DNA of 64,000 nucleotides from Viscum album (GCA_963277665.1 OY728120.1:425884138-425948137), one strand, 5' to 3'. Positions 50,340-62,044 are shown, counted from the first letter of the stretch. Notes: generated by a model from the letters alone, not told the origin. Translations and numbers: made by a program.

Positions 50340-50770
50340 CCCCAGTTACTGCCCGTGTACAACGACCCGTGTCTTAAGGCCGGTCATGTAAGAAAGTTTG
50401 TACACATCATGTAGTACTATGTACACACCGTGTCCAAGTGACTGGGGTCGGCTCCGTGTACGCTATCCATGTGCCCGTACACGGTCCTCAACCCGTGTAC
50501 TCCAACCCATGTAATTGGTACACGGGGTAACCCGTGCTACTGGCCTCGCTTGGCCGTGTGGTAGAGTACACGGTCAGGTACTCCATCCCGTGTCTATGTA
50601 TCCCCTGGATACATGCTGAGTCCCATGTATCTGCCTCTTCCATGCTGCATAGAGATTACACGTCGTGTTCTGAATCCATGTAATCCATCCCATGTCTATG
50701 TACTTTCCAAAATACACATTGAGCTTGGAGGAAAGTCCAACACACCCTGTGACCACGGTCACACGCCGTG
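50340..50770. repeat. ACACGG/CCGTGT inverted-repeat cluster
   Basis: About ten copies of CCGTGT or ACACGG in both orientations. The clearest hairpin has arms GTACACGG (50,477-50,484) and CCGTGTAC (50,493-50,500) with an 8-nt loop; another pairs GTACACGGG (50,518) with CCCGTGCTAC (50,531-50,540). They lie in the transcribed part of the LTR, at about the same distance downstream of the TATA box as the hairpins in family X. Confidence 0.75.
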
Positions 50771-51504
50771 TGATTCCTCTCTAACCCCGAAACCCTAGCT
50801 GCTGCTGCCAGTACTACACAGAGTGTTCTTCGGAAGTACACACCATGTATTCTAGAAAATTTCCAGAATTGCAGACTTCTGCTGCCGCGCCTTCCGTGAT
50901 GCTCATTCGTCGATTCGGCCATCTAATCACCATGAAACTCCGGAATCCAGGTCGCCACAATGTCCCGAGGTCGTCTCCATTGTTTTCGGGCCTCCGATAG
51001 GCCCTAAAAACATATTTTGATCCTCCTGCATGAAGAACACTTGTAGAACATTATTTTCTGATCCAAGATGGTTCATCATCCGCTATGACCATCGCACATT
51101 TATAGGGTTATTGTGATGTCGGATCTCCCATTTGGGATTATTGCTTTGTAAGACAGGTGCACAACGATCCATTGTTCGTCGTCCCATGAAGAACCTGAAG
51201 AACGCACAAGGGAAAGAAAGGTGGAATAAATCCAATCAGAAAATAGAGGAATGAACCTCCACCATTGTTCATCATGGCATTGATCTGCTCCTACTAGTTG
51301 GCTTAAATAGAGTAGAATCAAACAAAAATTTAACATGGATTAATTCTCGGAAATCATCCCAACAAAAACCCTCCCACACAAATGTACGAATCCATGGATC
51401 AACATGTTCGTGGTTGATCCTCATTCATCATTCAAAATCAAAAACAGGGAAAGGAGAATTGAAATAACAACCCCTAACTCACGAAGGGTTCAATTTCTGA
51501 CAAA

Positions 51505-51521
51505 GGGGGGGGGGGGGGGGG
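51505..51521 (+). repeat. 17-G homopolymer
   Basis: Uninterrupted G run in the solo LTR (C17 on the LTR sense strand). The exact length may be affected by sequencing error. Confidence 0.85.
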
Positions 51522-51952
51522 TCGTGCCACCATCATCGTCGAGATCCTTCAACTTCATTGGCACAAAGATTCACAACTTTTATTCGTCTTCTTTAGTTGC
51601 TGAGATTTCTCTCCAAAGCGCCAAGGATTCTCCAGAGTTTCTCTCCAGCTTCTGCTAATGAGAAACATTTGATTAACCCATTAAAAAGAGGGAACATGTC
51701 TATAATTACATCATGCTGCCGCATTAATAAGTCAACATTTCTATTTTAGGGTCATTATGACATGGAATTTATTATTGAAACAACTGACTTTTCATTGTGC
51801 TGTAGGGAATGTTTCCAAAATAAAATAAACTTTCCATTTATTTTATTTTATTTTAAGGAAAACTTCCCAAAAATAACTTTTTCCCTCGACCCGTGCCGGT
51901 CGAGGTTAGACTCATTCATAGGTACAGTCGTCATCATGGAAGAAATGGTGCC

Positions 51953-51971
51953 CTCAGATTTTTAATCTGAG
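51953..51971. other. Conserved small hairpin of Tekay-like LTRs
   Basis: CTCAGATT-ttt-AATCTGAG, a perfect 8-bp stem. The same element with one change (CTCAGATT-aaa-AATCTAAG) is at 62,507-62,525 in the other LTR, in both cases followed in LTR sense by GGGCACC. Confidence 0.8.
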
Positions 51972-52400
51972 AAACTGTTTGGAAACTACACCAACCACAC
52001 ATAAGTGCCGACTCACTTAACTTAAAAAAAGTTCGAATCATCATTTTGGGATCACTGGGCCTTAGAAGGATGTGTCGTCACTGCTCCTGGTCTCGTAATA
52101 ATTCCATATAATATTTCAAAGTAATACATGGAAAATCCAAGACATTACACACACTAATATTTATAATATCATATATTAACTTCTTATAATATCTTATTAC
52201 CCATTTGTTAATAATCTTTCCCCATTTTAACTATTTTGGGTCACAATTTTCTGGTATTCTCAAAAACAAATTGACAGGTTACATGTTTTTCCTATTAATT
52301 AGATCATGATTTATTCATCTCAAGAATTTAAACTATAAATTAATTATCTTATATATTCTGTACATATGTATTTAGAATAATCTATAACTTTTGGTGATAA

Positions 52401-52465
52401 GAAATGAAATGCACCATTCATGGGGACAGCAGGTCATACGTATGCATGAATGCTAATTTCATTTC
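52401..52465 (-). other. Hairpin H4 (counterpart of H3)
   Basis: Arms GAAATGAAAT (52,401-52,410) and ATTTCATTTC (52,456-52,465) plus ATTCATG (52,416-52,422) and CATGAAT (52,445-52,451): 17 perfect pairs. The 22-nt loop (52,423-52,444), read on the minus strand, is CATACGTATGAC then CTGCTGTCCC and matches the H3 loop at 18 of 22 positions. It starts with the perfect 10-nt palindrome CATACGTATG. Confidence 0.75.
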
Positions 52466-52599
52466 TCTGTCATATTTGAAAAGTAAATGATATGTATATA
52501 AATTTATATTAAAATTAATGTATTATACTTATGTAATAATTGTCATATATTTTTATTAATATTATCCTTAATATGTTCTATTTATATCATGAACGAATC

Positions 52600-52644
52600 A
52601 CATCGCATTGAGGGGGCAGTAGTCCACACTTTCACAAGCGATGT
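52600..52644 (-). other. Hairpin H5 (counterpart of H2)
   Basis: Arms ACATCGC (52,600-52,606) and GCGATGT (52,638-52,644). The minus-strand loop holds GTGTGGACTACTGCCCCC, a diverged form of the conserved loop, flanked by CTTG and CAATG exactly as in H2. Confidence 0.6.
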
Positions 52645-52751
52645 TATCGTATTTAAGAAAAATTGAATGTATAGAGGTATGATTTATAAAATAATTAACG
52701 AATTATGAATACAATATAAATATCATATATATCATATATAAATATAGTTCC

Positions 52752-52861
52752 CATCAAAATGGCCACCATGAGAGGCGGTAAAGGAAAAATGAACAATCAT
52801 AATTTTTCGAGGTGGACGTTCGCCGTACACGTAAACAGTATGTTTGTTATCCATTAGATGG
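52752..52861 (-). other. Hairpin H6 (counterpart of H1), disrupted
   Basis: Outer arms CCATC and GATGG. The two halves of the conserved loop can be picked out on the minus strand (ACGTGTACGGCGA and TTTACCGCCTCTCATGGTGG), separated by about 40 extra nucleotides, so the structure looks interrupted by a small insertion. Weakest member of the set. Confidence 0.35.
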
Positions 52862-54983
52862 AGGTGTGTTTAAGTGTAGGATTAACCATTATAATAAAAA
52901 ATTATAAATACATCTATAATACTGGTTTTTTTACATAGACATATAATAATGATATTTTAGGGGGTGGAGAATGGAAATGAAACCAGAGAGCTTGAGATAA
53001 AACATTACCTCTTAATCGAGTAACTCCTTTTGGTTTGTAACAAAGGGATTCTTTGGGTGGATTTATTCCAAAAGGGATGATTATTGGTTGAGGTAAAGGA
53101 TTTTTTGAGACTATTTTTTCATAGGTTGAATGAGGCAATGTTTCTTGAGAGGTGTGAGGAAGGGGTAGAGTGATTTCCTTTTTACAGCGGTTGGGGAGTG
53201 ACACTCTTGTAAATACCAAAAGGTATACATTAATGAGATGTATAACATACCAAGTGTGCCTAAAAAATCAAAACATAATGTATTAAATAGTAATAATGGT
53301 ATATATAAACCTCCACCACACAAAAATTTGTGAATTTTAGAAATTTAGTTCCTTCTAAGATTCCCCAATTTTATCACTTTGGTTTTTATTAAAGCATCTA
53401 GTTTTCTAACCTAAGTAATTTCACCATTAAGACTAAAAAAAGTCAGATTTGTTATAAAATATAGAGGTACTAAATTATAATATGGAATATAATTTATAAA
53501 ATAAAAATCCAATTTTTGGGGAAATTAGTTTTAATACAAACTCGTGTGACACGCTAAAACCGTACATAAACTCGGACCGTAATAACATCATTTTTATAAT
53601 ATATGGGTCAATATGATAATTATAAAAGATAAATTAGTATATTAATATAACCTATTTAGTATTTATTAACACAAAAAAATTACTTATAAGAATACTAGAT
53701 TTTTATTAATTTTAAATCATTTAATAAAATTTCATTTATTGTAAAATAACAATAATATCAATTTTGACATTATTTATTTAATTTTAATTTTAAAATATCA
53801 ATATAATATCAGTCTTCAAATATTATAGTTTTACATATGTTTCACATGATATAATATTCTATGAAAATAAACAAAAATAATAATTTAATCAATTCACTTC
53901 ACTTTTAATATTTATAGAATCATTTATATTAGTAAATTATTTACTAAATAATCATCATGGTGGTGTTTTTTAAGAATTTTAAAATACTAAATCACATCTA
54001 AAAACTAATGATAAACTATCCGGATAATAATAACCCACATATATTTCAAAAGGATATTTATAACCTAAAATATGATGTTTTTTGTATATCTCAACGTTTT
54101 ATAAATGTTAAAGGTAAGGAAAGGTCCCCTTTTTATTTTTTCCTTAACCTTTTTTATAGGGCACTTCCATTTAATAATATCCCAATAAAACCTAAAATTA
54201 TAAATAATTTGGTATTTGGTCTAAATATTTTCATAAAATGGTTTTTAGATAAGTTTCCATGTCATTTTGGCCCTTAAGAATATGGTTTAGTCCCTTATTA
54301 AGCTTAGTTTTACCTTAATCACTGTAATTAATTTTAATCACTTTCACTAATTTTTTTGGTCACAAATTAATATGATATTATTAAAAAACAAATATTATAT
54401 TGATTTCAACTTTATATATCATTTTTTTCTTTATTAAAATCATAAAATTTGGAAAATTATGATTAACGTTAATCCTAGAGACATGGTGGGAAAGTATATT
54501 TTTAAAGTAAAAACATTCAAAAGTTTAGTAGGTTTTTGTATCTAATTTCAATATAAAAATGATTCCAATGACCAAAATTGTATTAATACATGAATTATTG
54601 ATTTATTTTTACATAAAAAAATAATTTAAATTATAATGTAACACTTTGTTTTAAAATAAATAGTCTTTTAAATTAAAATGTAGTATTTTTCAATATTTAT
54701 CAAAAAAATGAAAATTCCCAGAAAAATAAAAGAATTAACCCTAATCTAATTTCGATATTATAAATTTTAAAAATAAGTTTCTTTTTGAAAATAATTTTTT
54801 TAAAATTACCCAAATTTAGTTTTAAAATAGTTTCTCTATTAAAAGGTTGTAAAACTCAGCCATGAATGTAACACACGCTAACTCAGAGTGGTGCGTAGAG
54901 TATGTTTTACATGGTGTTGCTTATAAATAGATAAAAAATATTTATTCTAGCATGAAAATATTATAATGTATTCAGTTGTTACA

Positions 54984-56128
54984 TTCACCCCACCTTATTT
55001 AAATTGCTTCCTCACAATTTATACTTTATCACAATATTCAAGGGATTAATATTTGAAAATAAACTATTATTCAAAAACCCACATCATAAATAGGATAAAT
55101 AAAACATATTATTTATAAGAATCAAAGTAATATAAAATGGCCATGTAAATATGTTACTTAGTAGGAGAACTTAGGTCAGAAATGGAAACATGGATATGGA
55201 TGAAAAATCTAACAATCACGTTCTGATGGAGTGCTAGAAAACATGGTTGGGAGAATGTTAACAATCACCAGGCCATAAATCATCAATGATCTAAGAGGCC
55301 ATTTGATTCATCAGAAATGAATGTACTAGGGAATTTTTTTTGGTTTCAAGATCATTTTTCCTAGATTTGATAAATTATTTCACTCTCTACAAATATAAGT
55401 AAATATACTTACTTGGTATGTTTCTATAAACACAATCTTATCCATTGATTGTGGCTTGAACTATTTCTTCTTCATCTCTTGGAACAAGATTCATTATATA
55501 GCGATATAATATATCAATATATAAAACCATATCCAATGTACAACTTATATCATTTCATAAATGGTTAACCTTTCCAAAATATTACGATCCAACACTTTAG
55601 AATCATTTCTATGGTAGTTAGTATTATCTAGTTTACTTTATCCATATGAATCTTCAATTTTCCAAAAAATAACTCAATATTAGGGACATATTAAGGCTTA
55701 TATTTCCCTTAACAAAGTATTTTATAAAAAATTAAACTTTCTACTAAATAAATTTTCTTCTTATTGGTACTGATCAATAGATGATTTTAAATCCTTAATG
55801 AAAAGGTAATTTATTACAATCCTTACATATTTCATAATTCTTATAACCATTATATAATTGATAAAATACAATTAAAGCATTACTCATGGATCCAAATACA
55901 TAGGCACATTAATCATTCCACTTCAGTAGTATCAACAACATAAGCTTTAACTTGATCCCTCATCATCTTCTATGGTATATTCCCTTGATGTTTATGGAAT
56001 TCATTTGCATAGTTCCAAATCACCATACAGTAGAAGAATTTCACATTTGAATTTTATTTATTTCCCTTAAAATCATGAACTTGGTGACCTTTTCCTCCTC
56101 ACTTATTACTAACTCACATTCCCTTCAA
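54984..56128. other. AT-rich unassigned sequence
   Basis: May continue the plus-strand LTR fragment broken at 48,148 and then enter a minus-strand gypsy relic. I could not follow a coding frame between the zinc knuckle and 54,984. Confidence 0.3.
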
Positions 56129-56164
56129 GAAAGTATCGGGGTGTTTCATTCCACAATTATCACA
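56129..56164 (-). pseudogene. Gypsy-type gag zinc-knuckle relic
   Basis: Minus strand reads EFYTCDNCGMKHPDTFLKG, matching the first knuckle of plant chromovirus gags ('C..CGk.H.GeC..g'), with the final Cys changed to Phe. The flanking sequence is too decayed to follow the rest of gag or pol. Confidence 0.5.
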
Positions 56165-59100
56165 CGTATAAAATTCCTTCATTCTATCCTTTTTCCTATC
56201 CACATTAATTTTATTATCTAGCTTCCTTATGAATCCATAATTATTAGATAATTATTTATCTGTCATGATGAAACATACAACATGGTGTAAATAAATGAAT
56301 GAATATTTTAGGTCTGAAAAGACCATTGTGAGATTTAGGTTAATCTTATATGGAAATCCCATATAAAGGTTTTAGGGGAATAGTGTTGTGTTTATCCATA
56401 CGATGGATTGAAAAAAGTGTTTTTATCTCAACCGTACAAGATTCATATATGATATGACAATAATTATTTATTACCAAAATATATAAGTGGTGAGAGGGAC
56501 CAAAGAATACAAATCTCTTAGTGAAATATGGATCTTATCAAACTAATGGGTATTGTAATTTAAAAGGGACAACCATTTCAATGGGGGAACATTTATTAAA
56601 AATACTTATTAAATGAATATAAGACCAGATAATCATTTGATAAAAGATTCAATATAGATATAATTATATCATAATAATCGTAATGATTAAATTTTTAGAT
56701 CTATCTCAGAAATGGAAAAAAATTAATTGAAGTAATTTATTTGATCATTATTGATACATGAGAATAGTTCTCAAAAAATTAGGAATGTTCTCTATGTTGG
56801 GGAAACCTCCTATTGAGTAACTTATTGGTGAATTTATTAAAAAAAACAAAGATACTTATGATAATAAAATAATGGATTCACTATAAGTCTCAACACTCAT
56901 GTATTTTACCATGGAATCAATGTTTCAAAATTACCATAAGAGCATGGATGTTTATAAGATGATATAAAACCTAATGAGGTTATATCAGGAATAAGCTAGT
57001 CATGGTTGTTATGAGGCATCAAAGGATCTATTTTGGTATAATATGAATAAAGTTACATTAGTATCTAATAATGTTTTCAATATTAACAGGTATATCAATT
57101 ATATATAGAGAATAAGACCACCCCTAAAGCTTTCCCTTCAAAAAAAATTATCCTCTAATCACTACTAGAAGGGATCTAATAGTCCATTATGAATTGTAAC
57201 ATGGTTGTGTTCAACAAAAGTTTACCTGACCTCCTCAATATTTTGAGCATTATTGATAATGACCTAGAAGGTATTGGTTCAAGATCCATGATTATGGTAT
57301 AAAATGAAAAAGGAAATACAGTTACCTAGAAATACAAGAAGAGAGGTCATAGAGAGTCCACACCACTATAAAAACAAAATAAAATTATTAAGGGAAGGGA
57401 TTTCATTTCGAGAAACCTATCCATGAGATAATGTAGTGTCTAGAGTACGTGAAGGGTTATTGGAAACTCCTTGGAGTATACATTATGTATTAATGTTATA
57501 TAGTTCAGTTAATATATTCTGATGTAATGTGATTCCAACTACATATTTCATAAGTGTTGTAAATATATTATATTTAAAATTTTATAATACATTAGAGATA
57601 AGTGCTTAAAGTATGAATTTCAATGGTGTAGAAAATGTTATTTACATCAGGGTGTCGAATGTAATGGATTACTTAAAGAATTATTGAATCTAAATAAAAA
57701 ATTATTATGGTCATATTTTTCACTCATTATGTGAAAAGATGTGTTATTTTGAATAAATTATTTTCATCCATAAATGAGTTTCTTATTTTTCTACTCATTT
57801 TTGAAAATTATCCAACTTATTTGACATGTCTGAAAAGAATAATGTATTATATTTAGAATAATTTTAAAAAACAAATATAATTCAATATATTATATAAAAA
57901 CAACGGTTTATTTGTTAATATTAACACCAAAGGAAATACGTTTCATTTCTTAATATAAAAAAATTATGTGTCTTATAAAGATATTATGAAGAGAATATAG
58001 TTTTTAAGAATCTATTCATAGTTTTTTTGTATTTAGAGATGTTCAATATTAAGAAATAAATACTACACAAGTCAAAAATAAAAAGTAAATTCCAATAAAT
58101 ATCCTAAAAGGTTTATGGTATTCGTTAAATGAATAATAAAAAAAGATTCCATAGTTAAAAATAAGTATCATGGAAAATTTTCATGAAATATTATTCATGA
58201 ATAGTAATGATGATGAACTTAAAAGAGTTCTATGTAGACAATATAAGTTATTAACATTATGATATTTGATGTTATGAATCAAAGGAGATTGAATTATTTA
58301 TTCAAATATTTTAACATTGGGAATATTATTATAGGTCACTCCATTATTTAAAAAAAATCTCATTTTATAGATTTTATTCTTTAAAGAATATAGTGGTATT
58401 TTTTTAGATGGTTTCATAGAGATGTGGGAGGAATTACATTGATATTTTATGACTTTAATAAAACCCTCAAATTTTAGAAAACATAAGGATTATCATATAG
58501 TCTATCATATATGGTATGATGAGACGTGAAATTTTTTTATGGGTTTCTTAAAGTTATTAATTGGGTTAAATAATATAAAATATATCATAGTATGAAAAAT
58601 GTAGCCTCTGCTTAATTATTATTTATCTTCTGATTCACATTTTACATCAAGTGTAAGTATAATTAATCTATCAAATTATGACACTATTTTATCCAAAAAC
58701 AATGATCATCAAGGACTATTACAGGTTATGATGATATTTTAATGTTAGTGTGAGTAAGACTCCTGTATTGGGATACCAAATATGACCATAAGGCACAAAC
58801 CAATTTTTTATGTACTGGAAGGACCATGATGTATACCACATGAAGTGTATATGATATTTATTTGGTATACTAAGGGTTTATGTTTCATATTGAATCCTTT
58901 TACCTTAGGTTGTTGAGATTCTTAGCATGATAACCTCAACACTTTGATAAATGTTTTGTGAAATTCAAGAGGCTTAGCTAATTAGGTGGTCAAGTTGTAT
59001 ATCTCTGATAATTTCATCGTGTGGAGATAATAAAATATAAGATTTGTCCTATCATATGATTAGTGTTCCATTTGGTCCCTCAATTGGGAAATACCAATAA

Positions 59101-59889
59101 AATGTATATCTATACTTTGATGGTACATATGATGGTCTAATCTTGTTGGATGAGTGGTATTTGATATGTTCATCCACTAGATGAATAACATGTGATGTGT
59201 TTATCAACATAGTGAGTCTATAAACAATTAATCAATAACACATGGGGAGGATATATGTGAGTTTCATACTCCATGTCCCATGGTCAATCGATATCTTAGA
59301 CAAATGTATTATAAGATTATGAATTTTTATATATGACATAGTTGGAGTAAAAAAGTATAGAGATACATGTATTTGATGGAGATCATGCTATATCCCTTTG
59401 TAGATTGAGTAACATAGATGATTTTTTAGAGGATATTCTTTTTTACATTTAATAATTCTAGAATTTATATTTAATTTCAACACTTCAAAGGAACATAGGG
59501 TCACACTTTATGGTTGGATAAATTGGTATTGAGTTTTACAAAACTCAGAAATCTACTCTAAAAGTGTTAGAATGTTTTTCCAAAAATATTTTTGGATGGT
59601 TATTTATAAGTTATTATTTATGATGTGATTTATGGTGGAGTGTATGATAGATTTACGAAATTTAGTTTAATTCCATCCAATAGGAGTTGGGGATATGGTT
59701 TAATAAGTTGTTGTATGTGATACAATATAAGCTGAAATAGAACAATGTTTATAAGGATTTAGTAAAATTGAATGATTAAAGGAGATATTACATAATGATT
59801 ATAAAATGTGAAAAATTCATAATATATCATATAGTATGATATATATATATATCATATGGTATGACATGCGCGAAAACCTATGGAATATC
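56165..59889. other. Unassigned AT-rich sequence
   Basis: No coding frame longer than about 60 codons and no motif I can name. Stretches near 58,900-59,300 have the mixed composition of an old LTR. ATATCATATG-type palindromes occur at 59,815-59,870. Confidence 0.4.
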
Positions 59890-60729
59890 TGTTAGGCTCA
59901 TCTGTGAAAACTATTTTTCAGTCTATGAAGGAGATCATCTAGAAATAGAAGTTCTAGAAGTCTAACTTTTGATGATAGATAGTGATAGAAGAGTAGAAAT
60001 AAAAATGTTCAGATATCTATAATATAACAAACTTGAAAATTCCAGTTGAGTGTATACGATAAAATGTTACCCTTGACATGAACTAATGGAGGTAGTGTAG
60101 AGATACAAAGGAATCACATAACATTAGCCCTAGAATATTTAATATTATTTCTAAAGGAATCACTATGTGGTTCTATGGAAAATGGAATTCATCCAAGTGA
60201 AATTATTATAACTAAGAGTACACTCACAAGAGTTTTAGGAGCCCGAACTATTCATCGGAAAGAAGAGCTGAGGTAATGGATATCTTTGTACAATATAAGG
60301 GTTGTCTCTAAATATAGGATCTATGTAGATGTTCTAACTATAAGGATTAGAAGAAATCTGTACCTATTATATCAACTAAACTTTACTATAAATAGAAGGT
60401 TGTAGACATTTTTTATGTATATACTTAATATTGTAATTATATTATGATTCCTTAAATCAAATTATTTTAGTGTTCCACTCATGGATTAAGACTGATGTAT
60501 GAACCGTATAAAACTGATGTTGTTTTTCTATTTCATTTATTTCAATCATCGTCTTATGTAAATTCTTTTCTGTTTTTGTTCTTAATGTGTGTGTCTCAGT
60601 GAGGTGACATAGGTATCATTGTCTTCTATCTTCTGGTGTATTGATTATGAGGGATCATTCTTGTACTTTTTTCCCTATAAGTTTTGGAAGAAATCTTTTG
60701 GGATTTTGAAGTTATTTGTGGGCCCGACA
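59890..60729 (+). mobile_element. Copia-like 840-bp 5' LTR
   Basis: Ends TGTTAGGC and GCCCGACA are inverted repeats of each other (6 of 8). A TATA box TATAAATAG lies at 60,387-60,395, and a Met-type PBS begins 3 bp after the LTR. The element is truncated 130 bp later by a Tekay-like LTR starting at 60,859; no gag can be recognised in that gap. Confidence 0.7.
60387..60395 (+). promoter_or_regulatory. TATA box of the copia-like LTR
   Basis: TATAAATAG, a good plant TATA consensus, 343 bp before the LTR end. Confidence 0.55.
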
Positions 60730-60731
60730 AG

Positions 60732-60743
60732 TGATATTAGAGC
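60732..60743 (+). promoter_or_regulatory. Primer binding site of the copia-like element
   Basis: TGATATTAGAGC differs from the initiator Met tRNA complement TGGTATCAGAGC only by one G-to-A and one C-to-T transition. It starts 3 nt after the LTR end at 60,729, as expected. Confidence 0.75.
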
Positions 60744-61687
60744 CTTAGTTATAGATTTTGAGATGACTATAACCTATTAAAGGTATTTCAAATCCTAGTT
60801 CAGTATTTTCATTATTTCATCTTCATTGTAGGAGAATTACTATAAGTATTTCTGGATATGTAATGTCCCCAACCCTGTGCTCCCTTAAGTGACCGAGTCG
60901 GTTGGCAACGTGACCTCAGGCGTGCCTCCCCTTATTCCAGAATATATCGAATAGTAACAAGGTTCTAAATAATATAGTGGGAAACTATACACTCTATTAA
61001 AGAGTTTCGATGAATGTGGAAAAAATAGTATAGTATCATAAATAACCAACACAATATGGATAAATAATCATACAACCAATGATAAGAATGTACTAACTGA
61101 ATAAATATAAATAAAAAAAGAATAATATACTTATAATCTGGATGGAACTAAATGACATGTTTAAGGTCATAAAAATAAAATAATAATAGAATCAAATATA
61201 GACTCCAATGAAATTGGTCTCAAACCCCATACTGGTCCCATCTCTAAGCTCTAACCCATTCAGTAAGCAATAATAAACTATAAGGTCCTTTTCCCATGTC
61301 CAAACCTATAACCATGTAATCTGCACAGGTACTAAATGATGACCTGAATAGGGTGTGAGAAAAACTCAGTAGGCGACACCATTATGCCAAATAAAATTCA
61401 GTCTGAAAAAAATAGCGTATAAAATAATTAGAATAATATGGTATTAAATTACTAGATTATTACTACACATATAATAAACCTATTGACCCTCGTGATATGG
61501 GTTAACACATGATGCCATCCAAATCTACTCTAGCACCTTGTCAGGAATCTCTGTATGAGTGTAAATCATTCTACATTAGGATGGGTCACCCGAGTTAGTG
61601 TAATATTCTACTATCACTGATGAATCACTCCTCACATGTCATTAACAAATGGCATATGCCATCAGGCCAACCCGAATCTATCCTACA

Positions 61688-62044
61688 TGCATACCTAAAA
61701 TCTCACCCTTATGAATAATAGAAATCAAACACTCATGCATTTTAGAATAACTTCGTTATGTATTATAGAAATCTTACACTTAGGCGTATAATAATCTCAT
61801 CATTAGGCATATTAGAAATCCCACCCTCAAGCATATCAGAATATCTCCCTTAATAATAATAGAAATCTCACCCTCTGGCATATCAGAATCTCTCCCTCAG
61901 GTATAAAAAAAAAATCAATCCCCCAGGGATATCAGAATCTTGCCCTTAGGCATAACAAAAATATCATCCTCAAGCATCTCAGAATGTCACCCACATGCAT
62001 AATAAGAATCTCAACTTCAAGTATATTAGTGTATCACCCTCAAG
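61688..62044 (+). repeat. 23-bp tandem repeat, about 15 diverged units
   Basis: Consensus ATYAGAATCTCACCCTCAGGCAT, 22-27 bp per unit, for example atcagaatctctccctcaggt and attagaaatcccaccctcaagcat. It alternates loosely between 'catatcagaatctc' and 'cataatagaaatctc' versions, hinting that a two-unit block was amplified. It lies inside an LTR. Confidence 0.85.

Larger units (their letters stand above)
49161..52149 (-). mobile_element. Young Tekay/Del-like solo LTR, 2,989 bp
   Basis: The ends are TATCACAACCC (left) and GACATTACA (right), so on the minus strand it runs TGTAATGTC...GGGTTGTGATA. It is flanked by a perfect 5-bp duplication CACAC (49,156-49,160 and 52,150-52,154). It is clearly GC-richer than its surroundings, as expected of a recent insertion with little C-to-T decay. 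A minus-strand TATA-like CTATTTAAG lies at 51,302-51,310. No gag/pol, PBS or PPT is inside. Open stretches of 60-100 residues here are by-products of the GC content. Related LTRs are at 60,859 and 62,333. Confidence 0.9.
48149..54983 (-). mobile_element. Second family X LTR copy, minus strand, split by a younger solo LTR
   Basis: The left end TGTATCACCCGGACCCTAGA, then gtgaattattttatttcattgg and gactgatcagtttagaattcttgg, aligns with the reverse of the last 110 bp of the solo LTR at 1,632-6,081. Near 48,620 ccccttgatgcatcgata matches its U5. The right part carries hairpins H4-H6 in the corresponding order, and the minus-strand start at 54,983 is TGTAACAACTG, followed by acgca/gagtt landmarks like 1,695-1,715. 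Without the inserted 2,989 bp plus one TSD copy it is about 3.84 kb. Flanks ttgaa and ttcac agree at only 3 of 5 bases, so the outer borders are less sure. Confidence 0.75.

Noticed and set aside
49533..50922. Several 60-90-codon open frames as genes
   Set aside because: They fall inside the GC-rich solo LTR on overlapping frames; length is explained by lower stop frequency in GC-rich DNA.
51505..51521. Assembly gap or vector junction at the 17-G run
   Set aside because: The LTR sequence is collinear on both sides within the TSD-bounded element; only the run length is doubtful.
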